This document shows, piece by piece, positions 34,196 to 43,280 of a stretch of DNA of 64,000 nucleotides. The DNA is taken from the NCBI GenBank assembly GCA_002347725.1, contig DDXA01000004.1:744001-808000 (forward strand). The letters are read 5' to 3'. The translations under genes and the position numbers were made by a program. How positions within the stretch are numbered: the first letter of the stretch is position 1; each line of letters starts with the position of its first letter. Under the pieces are notes generated by a model. It had not been told where the DNA came from, made no database searches, and saw nothing but the letters and a program-made list of their open reading frames with translations. This DNA is from Actinobacteria bacterium UBA2272. GTDB lineage: Bacteria > Actinomycetota > Coriobacteriia > Anaerosomatales > Anaerosomataceae.

Positions 34196-36880
34196 CTAGC
34201 GCAGCGCGAGCGCACCGATGAACGCGAGGAGGAGCACGAGGAGCACCGTGACGTTCAGGCCGATGTCTCGCGCATAGCGTTGGATGCCGAGACGTGTCCC
34301 GAGCACGGTCGTTTCGTCGATCGGCCGATCCAGAAGGCGGCCGGTCCCCTCCCGGGTGAGCGCGTCGACGACGATGGCGAGCATCTCGACGGACCATGCG
34401 GCCGCACGCTCCAGTGCGCTCAGGCCGCCGGCCCGGGCAGCCTGGATCGCCGAGCGGGGAGGGAGACCGTGGCGCACCGATGCGCCGATCTCGAGTACCT
34501 GCCCGAGTGCCTGACGTGACTGCGGGATCGCCGAGGCGATGAGCAGGTCGAATCGCTCGTTGCTGAGAATGGTGTTGACCGCCGATGCGACCTCCCGCGT
34601 GACGCTCTCTCCACGCATACGGCGCGGGGCGTTGGTGATCGCGGTCTCGGCGATCGGCCGGTAGACCCGGGTGAGCTCGGAGCGGACGGCCTCGAAAGGC
34701 GCCCGGGCGGCCTGAAGGTCCCCGGTGCGGGTGAGGTCGGACAGGACGCCCATCCGCTCGGTCATCAGCCGTTGCGCCATGTAGCCCGCGATATCGCGGA
34801 CCGCATCGAGGTAGGCGGGCTCATCAACGACGACCGCCTCGCCGCCACGGGAGCGCAGCTTCTCGAGCGCCTGTGCCACAGCACGTCGAACCGCGTCTTG
34901 CCGTTCACGCTCGAGGGTCACATATGCATGCTGAATGAAGTGCTGGTCGCGTGCACCTGGCGCGCCGGTGAGCATGGTGGCGACGAGCAGCCGCCGCTGT
35001 CGGCCCACGCGAATGACCATGCCGCCGTACTCGGAAAGCGTTCGTCGCATGAAGCGCGAGGTGGCGTTTCGCACAGCTTCGTACGCGCGGTCCGTTGCGA
35101 CGCAGAAGGCGATCAGACCGTGTGCGACCTGCCGGTACCACCAGTCGATCGAGAGCCACTTCGGCCCGTGCAGGTGGAACAGGCCGAACCTCATGCCGAC
35201 GAAGAAGAATGTGAAGCCGAGTGCGAACGCGACCACCACGCTCATCAGGTCAGCAGGCGACAAGAAGTAGTGTGCCAGGTAGTCGTCGAGGATGTCGCCG
35301 TGCAGACCCCAGGTGTGCAGCCCCGGCTGGAAGACGCCCCTGAGCAGGATCTGTGGGCGCAGACCGAGCGTGATGATCGCGACGGAGAGCGCCGCCATGG
35401 CCACGAGCATGCGCTTCGGCGCGTCTTTGACCTCGGGACCGTACTCGACCTTCGGTTTGCCGAGGAAGACCAGCCCGATGAGCTTGATGAACGAGGCCGC
35501 CGTACCGCCGCACGTCACGATGTAGATCTTCTCGGCGATGCCGAGAGAAGCCAGGTGGCGATACTCCCATGCCTCGACGATCGCGTGGTGGATGAGGCAC
35601 TTGCTGACGAAGCCGTTCAGGAGCGGGACGCCGGTTATACCCATGGCGGCTATGAGCGTGAAGAGGAACGTGAGCGGCATCTTCTTCCAGAGGCCGCCTA
35701 AGTGGTACATGTCGAGCGAATGCGTTCGGAAGTAGACCGCGCCCACGCCGAGGAAGAGGCACGCCTTGAACAGCGCGTGGTTCACGACGTGGAACAGGCC
35801 GCCTGCCACGCCCATAGCCCCGTGCGAGCCCAGGTAGCCCGCCGCGCCGATGCCGGCGAGGATGAATCCCATCTGGCTCACGCTGTGGTAGGCAAGCATG
35901 CGCTTGGCGTTGGACTGCTGGAGCGCGAGGAACACGCCGATCGCCATCGTGGCGATACCGATCCACAGCACTGCCAGCCCGAGCTGCTCGGAGAAGTGCC
36001 AGAGGGACTCCTCGATCGTCTCGGCCACCTCGGGCCTGAAGATGCCCGTCACCACGCGGAAGATGCCGTACGCGCCTGCCTTGATCATGACGCCCGAGAG
36101 CAGCGCACTGGCGGGGGACGGCGCGACCGGGTGTGCGTCGGGGAGCCACACATGCACGGGTACCATGCCCGCCTTCACCCCGAAACCCAGGATGAGCATG
36201 ATGGCCGCGGCCCATCTGATGAGCTCATCCCCGTGTCCCGCGGGAAGTGGCCCGATCGCGCCGGTGCCGCCGAGTGCGTACGTGAGGAAGATGCCGCCGA
36301 TGAGCGCGAAGCCGCCTACCACCGTCATCCAGAAGTACTTGATCGATGCCTTCTTGGCGTCGTCGGTCCCGGTGTGGATCACGAACAGGAACGCGACGAG
36401 TCCGAGCGCCTCGAAGCACAGGTAGAGCGTGACCAGGTCGCCGGCAAGGACCACGCCGAGCATGGCCGCGAGCACGACCAGACTCGTCGTGTGGTAGCGG
36501 TCGTGCTTCTGCTCGTGCTTGAGGTAGTCCAGTGAGTACAGCGTGGACGCAAGCCATATGAACGACGTGAAGATGGCGAAGAGCATCGAGAACGAGTCGA
36601 CGTTGAACGAGAGCGTGCCGATGAGCATGTGCACGACGCTCTCGACGCGGTGGTGTTCGGCGATGAGCGGGATGAGCCCCGTCGCGCCGAGGAGTGTCAG
36701 TGCAGCGATAACGACCACCCACGCGTCGCGGATCTTCGGCCACCGTCTGCCGAGCGGATAGACCAGCGCGGCGCCAAGCAGCGGGACGAGAACCAACAGC
36801 AGCGGGAGGGGGCTCGCGGTGACGTGCGCCACCTCCGCGGCGGTATGAACGACCTCGGACGCTACATGCGCGCCGTCCAT
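34196..36880 (-). CDS. NuoL/MrpA-like proton antiporter subunit with long C-terminal extension
   Basis: Membrane protein of 894 residues. The first 550-600 residues form the Proton_antipo core of complex I L/M/N and Mrp A/D subunits: Glu in CFEALGLVAFLF, Lys in FGVKAGMVPVHVWLPDAH, and PASALLSGVMIKAGAYG. A TM (VVVAFALGFTFFFVGMRFGL) is followed by about 270 mostly soluble, Arg/Glu-rich residues and a final TM (NVTVLLVLLLAFIGALALR). That tail is absent from standard NuoL and MrpA. ATG 36880 follows AAGGGGG. It is the last large subunit of the Mrp-like operon and should translocate H+ or Na+. Confidence 0.87.
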   Translation of the reverse strand: MDGAHVASEVVHTAAEVAHVTASPLPLLLVLVPLLGAALVYPLGRRWPKIRDAWVVVIAALTLLGATGLIPLIAEHHRVESVVHMLIGTLSFNVDSFSMLFAIFTSFIWLASTLYSLDYLKHEQKHDRYHTTSLVVLAAMLGVVLAGDLVTLYLCFEALGLVAFLFVIHTGTDDAKKASIKYFWMTVVGGFALIGGIFLTYALGGTGAIGPLPAGHGDELIRWAAAIMLILGFGVKAGMVPVHVWLPDAHPVAPSPASALLSGVMIKAGAYGIFRVVTGIFRPEVAETIEESLWHFSEQLGLAVLWIGIATMAIGVFLALQQSNAKRMLAYHSVSQMGFILAGIGAAGYLGSHGAMGVAGGLFHVVNHALFKACLFLGVGAVYFRTHSLDMYHLGGLWKKMPLTFLFTLIAAMGITGVPLLNGFVSKCLIHHAIVEAWEYRHLASLGIAEKIYIVTCGGTAASFIKLIGLVFLGKPKVEYGPEVKDAPKRMLVAMAALSVAIITLGLRPQILLRGVFQPGLHTWGLHGDILDDYLAHYFLSPADLMSVVVAFALGFTFFFVGMRFGLFHLHGPKWLSIDWWYRQVAHGLIAFCVATDRAYEAVRNATSRFMRRTLSEYGGMVIRVGRQRRLLVATMLTGAPGARDQHFIQHAYVTLERERQDAVRRAVAQALEKLRSRGGEAVVVDEPAYLDAVRDIAGYMAQRLMTERMGVLSDLTRTGDLQAARAPFEAVRSELTRVYRPIAETAITNAPRRMRGESVTREVASAVNTILSNERFDLLIASAIPQSRQALGQVLEIGASVRHGLPPRSAIQAARAGGLSALERAAAWSVEMLAIVVDALTREGTGRLLDRPIDETTVLGTRLGIQRYARDIGLNVTVLLVLLLAFIGALALR

Positions 36881-36889
36881 CGGTCCCCC

Positions 36890-38389
36890 TTAATGGAAGA
36901 ACGTCTCGGCGGCCATTCGTGCAAGCGATACCGGCATCCCCGGAAGTGACGCGCCGAGCCCGAGAGCGATTGTCAGGAGCGTCACGATGACAAGCGGAAC
37001 GAGCATCGAGGCCGGCGCCTCGCGCCCCTCGGTGGTGACCTTGTCGTCGGCGGTCAGCACCGGTTCGCGGAAGTACATCCGGTACACGATCGGCAACAGG
37101 TAGATGGCCGCCAGGAGCGCCCCGCCGAGCAGGACGACCAGCAGCAGCGGGTTCCCGGTCTCGAGCATGCCGAGCCCCAGGTACCACTTGCTCACGAAGC
37201 CGGAGAGCGGCGGGGTGCCGATCATGCCGAGAGCGGCGATCGCGAAACCGGCTGCAGTGACAGGCATCCGCTTGGCCGCGCCGTCGAGCTGGCTGACGCG
37301 ATGCACGCCGAGCCGGCGGATGAACAGGCCGGCGCAGAGGAAGAGCCCGCCCTTCATGAAGGCGTGATTCGTCACGTGGATGATGGCCCCGATCGTGGAG
37401 TCGGAGCCGAGCAGTGAGACGCCGAGCACCACGTACGCCATCTGACTGATCGTCGAGTAGGCGAGTCGCCGCTTAAGGTTGTCCTGGTTGACGGCCAGCA
37501 CCGCGGCAAAGAGCACCGTGAAGCCTGCGAGGATCGTGACCATGCTCATCACGCCCATCTCGCGGAGGAGCTCCACGCCGAAGACCTGGAACAGCACGCG
37601 CATGATGCCGAAGCTTCCCGCAGCGACCATGACGCCCGAAAGCACGGCGGAGAACGGCGCCGGCGCGGCCGGGTGCGCATCAGGGACCCAGCCATGAAGC
37701 GGGACGAGCGCTGCCTTGACGCCGAAGCCCGCGATGTAGCACCAGAAGATCGCGAACAGGCGCTGCTGTCCGATATCGGCGGAAAGGATGCCTCCCGTCG
37801 TGAGTGTCTGATCTCCCGCGGCGAAGTACGTGAGGACGATCGCGAGCAGGACGAGGCTCCCACCGACCAGTATGTAGATGATGTACTTGGTGCCCGCGGC
37901 CATGGCTTCGGGCGTCTGTTCGTGTACGACGAGCGGGTAGGTGAGGATGCTGAACAGCTCGTAGAAGATCAGGAACGTGAGCAAGTTGCCCGAGTAGGCC
38001 ACTCCCATCGTCCACGCCAGTGACAGCATGAAGAAGCTGTAGTACCGGCCGAGGCGATGACCCTCGGCCATGTACCCCCACGAGTAGACGAGTGCGAGCA
38101 TCCAGAGCACGGCCACCGTGGCGCCGAACAGCGCGCCGAGCGCGTCGACGCGCAGGTACATCCAGATGTCGGGCGTGAGCTGCAGGAGGTATGTCTCGTA
38201 GACTTCCCCTCCGGCGACGTGCGCTGCCAGCCATACGGCGACGGAGGCGCACAGTGCAGTGAGTGCGAGCAGCGTGATGTCGCGTACGCGCGCCGAGATC
38301 TTGCGCAGCGGCAAGGTGAGTACCGCACCGGCAAGCGGCAAGAGGAACGCCGCAAGCGGCAGGAGCGAGCGGGTCGCTTCGGTCTCCAT
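36890..38389 (-). CDS. MrpD/NuoM-like antiporter subunit (third copy in operon)
   Basis: Polytopic protein of 499 residues with about 14 TM helices. Conserved features are FLIFYELFSILTYPLV (the TM5 Glu), FGVKAALVPLHGWVPDAHPA (TM7 Lys and loop) and PFSAVLSGVMVAAGSFG. FVLLVV-type helices near the C-terminus complete the fold. Conserved Glu and Lys indicate an active ion path. ATG 38389 follows GGGGTGG and lies 12 bases after the preceding gene. It is similar in length to the two other MrpD-like proteins but clearly diverged, so the copies are old and not recent tandem duplicates. Confidence 0.88.
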   Translation of the reverse strand: METEATRSLLPLAAFLLPLAGAVLTLPLRKISARVRDITLLALTALCASVAVWLAAHVAGGEVYETYLLQLTPDIWMYLRVDALGALFGATVAVLWMLALVYSWGYMAEGHRLGRYYSFFMLSLAWTMGVAYSGNLLTFLIFYELFSILTYPLVVHEQTPEAMAAGTKYIIYILVGGSLVLLAIVLTYFAAGDQTLTTGGILSADIGQQRLFAIFWCYIAGFGVKAALVPLHGWVPDAHPAAPAPFSAVLSGVMVAAGSFGIMRVLFQVFGVELLREMGVMSMVTILAGFTVLFAAVLAVNQDNLKRRLAYSTISQMAYVVLGVSLLGSDSTIGAIIHVTNHAFMKGGLFLCAGLFIRRLGVHRVSQLDGAAKRMPVTAAGFAIAALGMIGTPPLSGFVSKWYLGLGMLETGNPLLLVVLLGGALLAAIYLLPIVYRMYFREPVLTADDKVTTEGREAPASMLVPLVIVTLLTIALGLGASLPGMPVSLARMAAETFFH

Positions 38390-38401
38390 GTCAGACCACC
38401 C

Positions 38402-39877
38402 CTACATCCCGAAGACGAACTTCACGGCGGCAGACGCCAGCGCGAACGGCATACCCGGCACAGAGACGGTGGCGCCGAGGAAGATGACGAACACCGCGCA
38501 CACGAGCGTCGGCCCAAGCATCGTCCAGTGAGCCTCATGCACCTCGACCTCTGCCGTAGGCTCGGTCTTGAAAAACGCGGTGTAGACGACCGGCAGCCAG
38601 TAGGCGGCGTTCAACAGTGCGCTTGCGAGCATCACGAGCGCGTACCACCACTCTCCAGCCTCAAGCGCACCGAGCGACAGGTACCACTTGGTCACGAAAC
38701 CGGCGAGTAGCGGTACGCCGATGAAGCTCAAAGCGGCGACCGTGAATGCCGCCATCGTGTAGGGCATGCGGAATCCGATGCCCGCAAGCTCGTGCACGGT
38801 CGTCTTTCCTGTCGTGCGTTGGATCGAGCCAGCCACGAAGAACATCGTGATCTTCGCGAACGCCTGGTTGGCGATATGCACGATCGCGGCGGTAGCAGCG
38901 AGCGGGGTGAGGAGCGAGGCCCCGAGCACGATGTAGGAGAGCTGACTGATGGTCGAGAACGCGAGCCGTCGCTTCAGGTTGTCCTGGAAGATCGCCACCA
39001 CCGAGGCGGCGAGTATCGTGAACGCCGCGAGTCCCGCGAGCCACGTGCAGACACCGAGTTCTCGTAGCAGCGCGACGCCGAAGATGTTGTAGATCGTACG
39101 CAGAATGCCGAAAGCGCCGACCTTGACGACGGCTACTGCGTGCAGCAGCGCGCTCACGGGCGTTGGGGCGACCATGGCCGAGGGGAGCCACCCGTGCAGG
39201 GGCATGATCGCGGCCTTCACGCCGAACCCGGCGATCAGTGCGACGAACAGCATCGTCAGGGTCGTGCGTCCCGCCGCGAGCGGAAGAATGCCCGGCTGGG
39301 ACAGCGTCATCGTCCCGGCGAGCTGGTAGGTCACGATCGAGCCGAGCAGCACGAACGCTCCACCGGTGAGGGTGTAGATGAGGTACTTCCGACCCGCCTT
39401 CATCGCCTCGGGCGTTTCGTCGTGGATCACGAGCGGGTAGGTGCAGATGGTGAGCGACTCGTAGAACAGGAACATGGTCAGGAGGTTCTCGGCGAAAGCG
39501 ACACCGACGGTGGTGGATACGCACAGCGCGAAGAAGCCGAAGAAGCGCCGTCTGTTCGGTTCGCGCTCCATGTAGCCGATCGCGTAGATGGTGGTGACGA
39601 GCCATAGCGTGGAGGACACCACGGAGAAGAACATGCCGAGGGCGTCGGCCCTGAATGCGAGACCTACGCCTTCAGTGAACTCCACCAGGTTGAACGTGTA
39701 GACGACACCCCGGAGACTACCCGGCAGCATCGACATCACGATGACGAGCTTGGCAAGCGCAGCTGCGATGCTGAAGAATCGCCGCCAGAACGTGTTGTCA
39801 GCCGAGGCGAACACGAGCGCCGCGCAGACGAGAGAGATAGCCGGGGCAAGCGCCGCTCTGGCATCTACGACCTCCAC
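38402..39877 (-). CDS. MrpD/NuoM-like antiporter subunit (second copy in operon)
   Basis: Polytopic protein of about 491 residues with the same core as its neighbours: MFLFYESLTICTYPLVIHDE (TM5 Glu), FGVKAAIMPLHGWLPSAM (Lys) and PVSALLHAVAVVKVGAFG. GTG 39877 is placed 11 bases after AGGAGG. Another GTG at 39889 is in frame but abuts that site directly, so it is less likely. Next to NuoM, the SAMVAPTPVSALLHAVAVV block resembles the MbhH/NuoN-like branch. It should carry one H+/Na+ pathway of the complex. Confidence 0.86.
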   Translation of the reverse strand: MEVVDARAALAPAISLVCAALVFASADNTFWRRFFSIAAALAKLVIVMSMLPGSLRGVVYTFNLVEFTEGVGLAFRADALGMFFSVVSSTLWLVTTIYAIGYMEREPNRRRFFGFFALCVSTTVGVAFAENLLTMFLFYESLTICTYPLVIHDETPEAMKAGRKYLIYTLTGGAFVLLGSIVTYQLAGTMTLSQPGILPLAAGRTTLTMLFVALIAGFGVKAAIMPLHGWLPSAMVAPTPVSALLHAVAVVKVGAFGILRTIYNIFGVALLRELGVCTWLAGLAAFTILAASVVAIFQDNLKRRLAFSTISQLSYIVLGASLLTPLAATAAIVHIANQAFAKITMFFVAGSIQRTTGKTTVHELAGIGFRMPYTMAAFTVAALSFIGVPLLAGFVTKWYLSLGALEAGEWWYALVMLASALLNAAYWLPVVYTAFFKTEPTAEVEVHEAHWTMLGPTLVCAVFVIFLGATVSVPGMPFALASAAVKFVFGM

Positions 39878-39881
39878 GGGC

Positions 39882-41372
39882 CTATCCACCTCCTAGCGGC
39901 AACAACAGCCGCTGTACCGCGGGCTCGATGAAGCTCAGGGGCAGGCTTCCCATGACGCCCATGATCAGACACAGACTCGCGAGAATGAGCACAGGCACGA
40001 GCATGCTGGCTGGCGCTTCGGTGACTTCAAGGATCGCAGGGTCGCGCGGCTGCCGGAAGTAGAACGCGTTCACCATTCGGATGTAGTAGATGAAGATGAA
40101 AAGAGCGCCGAAGACGAGCGCGAACGCGAAGAACGGATGGCCGGCCTGCACGGCGCCGAGCGCGATATACCATTTGCACACGAAACCGGCAGTCGGCGGG
40201 ATGCCGACGATCGAGATCGCCCCTACCGAGATGGCCGCGACGGTCCACGGCATCGCATGTCCGACGCCGGCCAGGTCGGTGAGCGTTCGTTTGCCCGTTT
40301 GGAAGATCAGCGCACCGGCACCGAGGAACAGCGTGGCCTTGATGATCGCGTGGTTGAAAACGTGCACGCTTGCCCCGATCATCCCGTAACTCGACGCGAG
40401 ACCGAGGCCCATGATGATGTAGCCGATATTCGAGATGGTCGAGTAGGCGAGCATCATCTTGATGTCGTCCTGGAACACCGCGAAGAACGCCCCCATGACG
40501 ATCGAGAGGGCGCCGAGCCACATGAGCACGTGGTTCAAGGCGCGCATATCGACCGCACCGGAGCCGTACGCGATCTGATACACCCGGAGCATCCCGATGA
40601 TGCCCACCTTGACCACGAGACCCGAGAGGATCGCCGAGACGGGGCTCGGCGCGATGGCGTGGGCGTCGGGCAGCCAGATGTGGAGCGGGAACGCGGCCGC
40701 CTTGACCATGAAGCCGAGCGTGAGCGCCCCGAACGCCACCGCGAGCGGGGCGGCGGGGGCACCGGCGAGCCGTCCGGTCACATCGGCCATGTTGAGGCTA
40801 CCGGTCAGCGCGTACAGGATCCCGATGGCGAGCAGTATGACGAGCGAGGAGATCGCGCCCATCACGAGGTACTTGAACGCCGCCATCTCGGCGATCTTCT
40901 CACCGCTCACCGCCACAAGTGCGTAGCCGGACAGCGACAAGATCTCCATGAAGACGAATAGGTTGAACAGGTCTCCGGTGACCGCGAACCCGATCATGCC
41001 GGTGAGGTTGAGCAGCAACAGGGCGTAGTAGTAGGGGATGCGCTGCTCGGCCATCGCCTGGGCCGCGTACCTGCGGGAGAAGACCATCGCGAGCGTACCC
41101 AGAAGGCATATGACGGCTATCACCGCACCGAACTCATCGAACCGGAGTTCGATGCCGTACGGTGCCACCCACCCGCCAACGACATAGGAGAATGGACCAA
41201 CGCGAGCCACCTGAACGACGAGCACGAGCGCGATGACGCTTGTTGCGAGCATCACGCCGAGTGACCAGTCGGCCGATCGGACGGCGCGCGTGCGGCCGAC
41301 CACAGGCGTGATCACCGCGCCGGTGAGCGGGACCACGATCAGGAGCGCGAGCAGCGGCGGCCAGGGGGTCAA
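39882..41372 (-). CDS. MrpD-like cation/proton antiporter subunit (first copy in operon)
   Basis: Polytopic protein of 496 residues, the most MrpD-like of the set. It has FNLFVFMEILSLSGYALVAV (TM5 Glu), FMVKAAAFPLHIWLPDAHAI (Lys) and PVSAILSGLVVKVGIIG, then STISNIGYIIMGLGLASSYG. TTG 41372 is inferred from GGGAGG about ten bases upstream. The gene begins one base after the MrpC stop, so the two are coupled. It follows mrpC as in Mrp and Mbh operons, which makes it the orthologous D position. Confidence 0.9.
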   Translation of the reverse strand: MTPWPPLLALLIVVPLTGAVITPVVGRTRAVRSADWSLGVMLATSVIALVLVVQVARVGPFSYVVGGWVAPYGIELRFDEFGAVIAVICLLGTLAMVFSRRYAAQAMAEQRIPYYYALLLLNLTGMIGFAVTGDLFNLFVFMEILSLSGYALVAVSGEKIAEMAAFKYLVMGAISSLVILLAIGILYALTGSLNMADVTGRLAGAPAAPLAVAFGALTLGFMVKAAAFPLHIWLPDAHAIAPSPVSAILSGLVVKVGIIGMLRVYQIAYGSGAVDMRALNHVLMWLGALSIVMGAFFAVFQDDIKMMLAYSTISNIGYIIMGLGLASSYGMIGASVHVFNHAIIKATLFLGAGALIFQTGKRTLTDLAGVGHAMPWTVAAISVGAISIVGIPPTAGFVCKWYIALGAVQAGHPFFAFALVFGALFIFIYYIRMVNAFYFRQPRDPAILEVTEAPASMLVPVLILASLCLIMGVMGSLPLSFIEPAVQRLLLPLGGG

Positions 41373-41373
41373 C

Positions 41374-41727
41374 TCACTCGACCTCCCTGAGCTCGTCGGC
41401 CTCGATGGTGCCGCACTGCTTCCAGATGCGGATGATGAGACTCAAGGCGAGTGCGGTGGTGCTCAGTGCGACGACGATACCGGTGAGGATGAGGGCCTGT
41501 GGAAGCGGGTTGATGAACGGCGGCTCGACCCCGGCACCCATGATGGGTGCCTCGCCACCTTCTACCACGCCGATGGCCACGATGAACGCGAAGACGGCGG
41601 TCTCCATGATGTTCAGGCCCATGAACTTCTTGATGAGGTTCTCCTTGGTGATCACCGCATACAGGCCGATGCAGAACAGGATCACCGAGGCCGCGTAGTC
41701 GAGGTTGTGCCACAACGCGGCGATCAT
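41374..41727 (-). CDS. MrpC/NuoK-like antiporter subunit
   Basis: Small membrane protein of 117 residues with three TM helices (ILFCIGLYAVITKENLIKKF, LNIMETAVFAFIVAIGVVEG, ALILTGIVVALSTTALALSL). The pattern GLYAVITKENLIKKFMGLN and PLPQALILTGIVV is diagnostic for MrpC (MnhC/NuoK homologue). ATG 41727 overlaps the MrpB stop by ATGA. It has an insertion with VEGGEAPIMG between TM2 and TM3, as in many Mrp C subunits. Confidence 0.92.
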   Translation of the reverse strand: MIAALWHNLDYAASVILFCIGLYAVITKENLIKKFMGLNIMETAVFAFIVAIGVVEGGEAPIMGAGVEPPFINPLPQALILTGIVVALSTTALALSLIIRIWKQCGTIEADELREVE

Positions 41728-42446
41728 CGGTCGGCTCCCATCGTCCGGAAGATGGTGGCGACGACCATCGCTCCGCCGATGCCGATACCGATCTCCACGA
41801 CGGTCAGCATGAGCGTGGCGATCCAGATCGTAGGTCCGGAGTGGGGATACGCAAGGTAGTCGCCTGTCAGCAGGAGACCGATCATCCCGACAGCGAAGAA
41901 CGTCAGCGGGGCCGCCGCCTGCAGCAGCCGCTGGGGCCGTTGTGGCAGCAGCGCTCGTGCGTCGGACTCGCTCATGATGAGTGTGAGGGCGATGAGCAGC
42001 GCGCCGAGTATCGTGCCGCCCTGGAAGCCGCCGCCCGGGGTGACGTGGCCGTTCAGGATGACGTAGACCGAGAAGAGCACGATGAACGGCGCTAGGACGC
42101 GCACGATGAAGCGGACGATCAGGCTTACGGGCGTCGTCGCTGGTGCGGCCGCCCTGTCCGCAGGCACGCCCGCGCCTCCCGCAACGAGCACGGCGACCAC
42201 CGCGGCCATCGCCGTGAAGATGACTGTGACCTCGCCCTGTGTGTCAAAGCCGCGGTAGTTGAGGATAACGGCGGTCACGACGTTCTCGGCGCCGGCCTCC
42301 TCGGGTCCGTGCTCGAGGTAGTAGGGGGCGACGTGCGTCTGTGGCGGCGCATCGGGCGACCCATGTCGGGGAAGTTCGGCCATCGCCAGCATGAGCGGGA
42401 TCGCCACCGCAACGAGGACGAAGATGACGAGCGCGCGGCGCATCAT
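41724..42446 (-). CDS. MbhE-MrpB fusion-type antiporter subunit
   Basis: Membrane protein of 240 residues. The N-terminal part (ALVIFVLVAVAIPLMLAMAE, then VTAVILNYRGFDTQGEVTV) is the MbhE-like piece, equivalent to the end of long MrpA. The C-terminal part is MrpB: PFIVLFSVYVILNGHVTPGG and GFQGGTILGALLIA. ATG 42446 overlaps the upstream DUF4040 gene by ATGA and has GGAAGGAG upstream. The split of MrpA into DUF4040 and MbhE pieces resembles membrane-bound hydrogenase modules rather than classical mrp operons. Confidence 0.88.
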   Translation of the reverse strand: MMRRALVIFVLVAVAIPLMLAMAELPRHGSPDAPPQTHVAPYYLEHGPEEAGAENVVTAVILNYRGFDTQGEVTVIFTAMAAVVAVLVAGGAGVPADRAAAPATTPVSLIVRFIVRVLAPFIVLFSVYVILNGHVTPGGGFQGGTILGALLIALTLIMSESDARALLPQRPQRLLQAAAPLTFFAVGMIGLLLTGDYLAYPHSGPTIWIATLMLTVVEIGIGIGGAMVVATIFRTMGADR

Positions 42447-42685
42447 CGCTCCTTCCTCGTGGTCCTGCTGACCGCGGTCAGGAACAGCACCGTGGTGACT
42501 CCGGCGCCCACAGCGGCTTCGGTCATAGCGACATCCGGGGCGCCGCGGTGCAGCCAGAGCAGACACATGAGCAGGCTGTAGCTGGAGAAGACGATGGCGG
42601 CCGCAAGCAGGTCCTTGAGCCGGACGACCGCGAGCGCACATCCGATCAGCAGAAGCAGGAGGACGATATCGAACGCCCGGCTCAC
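42443..42685 (-). CDS. DUF4040 antiporter subunit (MbhD-like)
   Basis: Very small membrane protein of 80 residues with three hydrophobic helices (DIVLLLLLIGCALAVVRL, AAIVFSSYSLLMCLLWLH, GVTTVLFLTAV). The signature APDVAMTEAAVGAGVTT is that of DUF4040/MbhD, which corresponds to a central part of MrpA. GTG 42685 overlaps the MrpG stop (GTGA) and has GGGAGGGAG upstream. It is easily missed because of its length. Confidence 0.9.
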   Translation of the reverse strand: MSRAFDIVLLLLLIGCALAVVRLKDLLAAAIVFSSYSLLMCLLWLHRGAPDVAMTEAAVGAGVTTVLFLTAVSRTTRKER

Positions 42686-43008
42686 GACTCCCTCCCCGGG
42701 CCGTACCACGGTTCGTGCCCCGTGCGGAACGCCGCCCGGGCGAGCGCATGCGCGGCCGTCGGACTCGAGAGCAGCACGAGCGCCGCGAGGAGCAGGAGCT
42801 TGAGTGAGTCGGGATCCGGACCCCGGAGCAGGACGAGCGCGAGCAGCACAGCGCCCGCGCCGACGGTGTCGCACTTGGTTGCGGCGTGGGTCCGGGCGTA
42901 GAAATCAGGGAAGCGAAGCATGCCGAGTGTTCCCACCAGGAAGAAGAACGCGCCGATGCCGCCGAGAACGACGACGAGTGCGTCTCGGACGCCGAGAAGC
43001 CACGTCAT
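42682..43008 (-). CDS. MrpG/PhaG antiporter subunit
   Basis: Membrane protein of 108 residues with three TM helices. The core GMLRFPDFYARTHAATKCDT is the MrpG signature and the last TM ends LLSSPTAAHALARAA, also family-typical. It overlaps MrpF by 4 bases upstream and the DUF4040 subunit downstream. MrpG is a structural subunit of the Na+(Li+)/H+ antiporter. Confidence 0.93.
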   Translation of the reverse strand: MTWLLGVRDALVVVLGGIGAFFFLVGTLGMLRFPDFYARTHAATKCDTVGAGAVLLALVLLRGPDPDSLKLLLLAALVLLSSPTAAHALARAAFRTGHEPWYGPGRES

Positions 43009-43280
43009 GTCGCATCACCCTCGAGACGACCGGTCTCGATGAGCCTGCTCGCGGCCAGAGTGACGACGAAGTTGAGCAATCCGTACACGAGGGCGACATC
43101 GACGAACAACGTGCGATCGAACACGAAGGCGAGCAGCGCGAGTGCGACGAGCGTCTTGGTTCCCATCACGTTGACTGCCAGAAGACGGTCCGGCGGCGTT
43201 GGTCCAAGGTACGCCCGTACGAGGCAGAGGGTCGCGTTGATCATCAGGAAGACCGTGAGTCCCCAGAGAAAGGTCGTCAT
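43005..43280 (-). CDS. MrpF/PhaF antiporter subunit
   Basis: Membrane protein of 91 residues with three TM helices. RAYLGPTPPDRLLAVNVMGT is the conserved MrpF block carrying the Asp and Arg needed for function in characterised homologues; DVALVYGLLNFVVTLAAS follows. It overlaps MrpE and MrpG by 4 bases each, an ATGA-type chain that runs through the operon. Confidence 0.93.
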   Translation of the reverse strand: MTTFLWGLTVFLMINATLCLVRAYLGPTPPDRLLAVNVMGTKTLVALALLAFVFDRTLFVDVALVYGLLNFVVTLAASRLIETGRLEGDAT

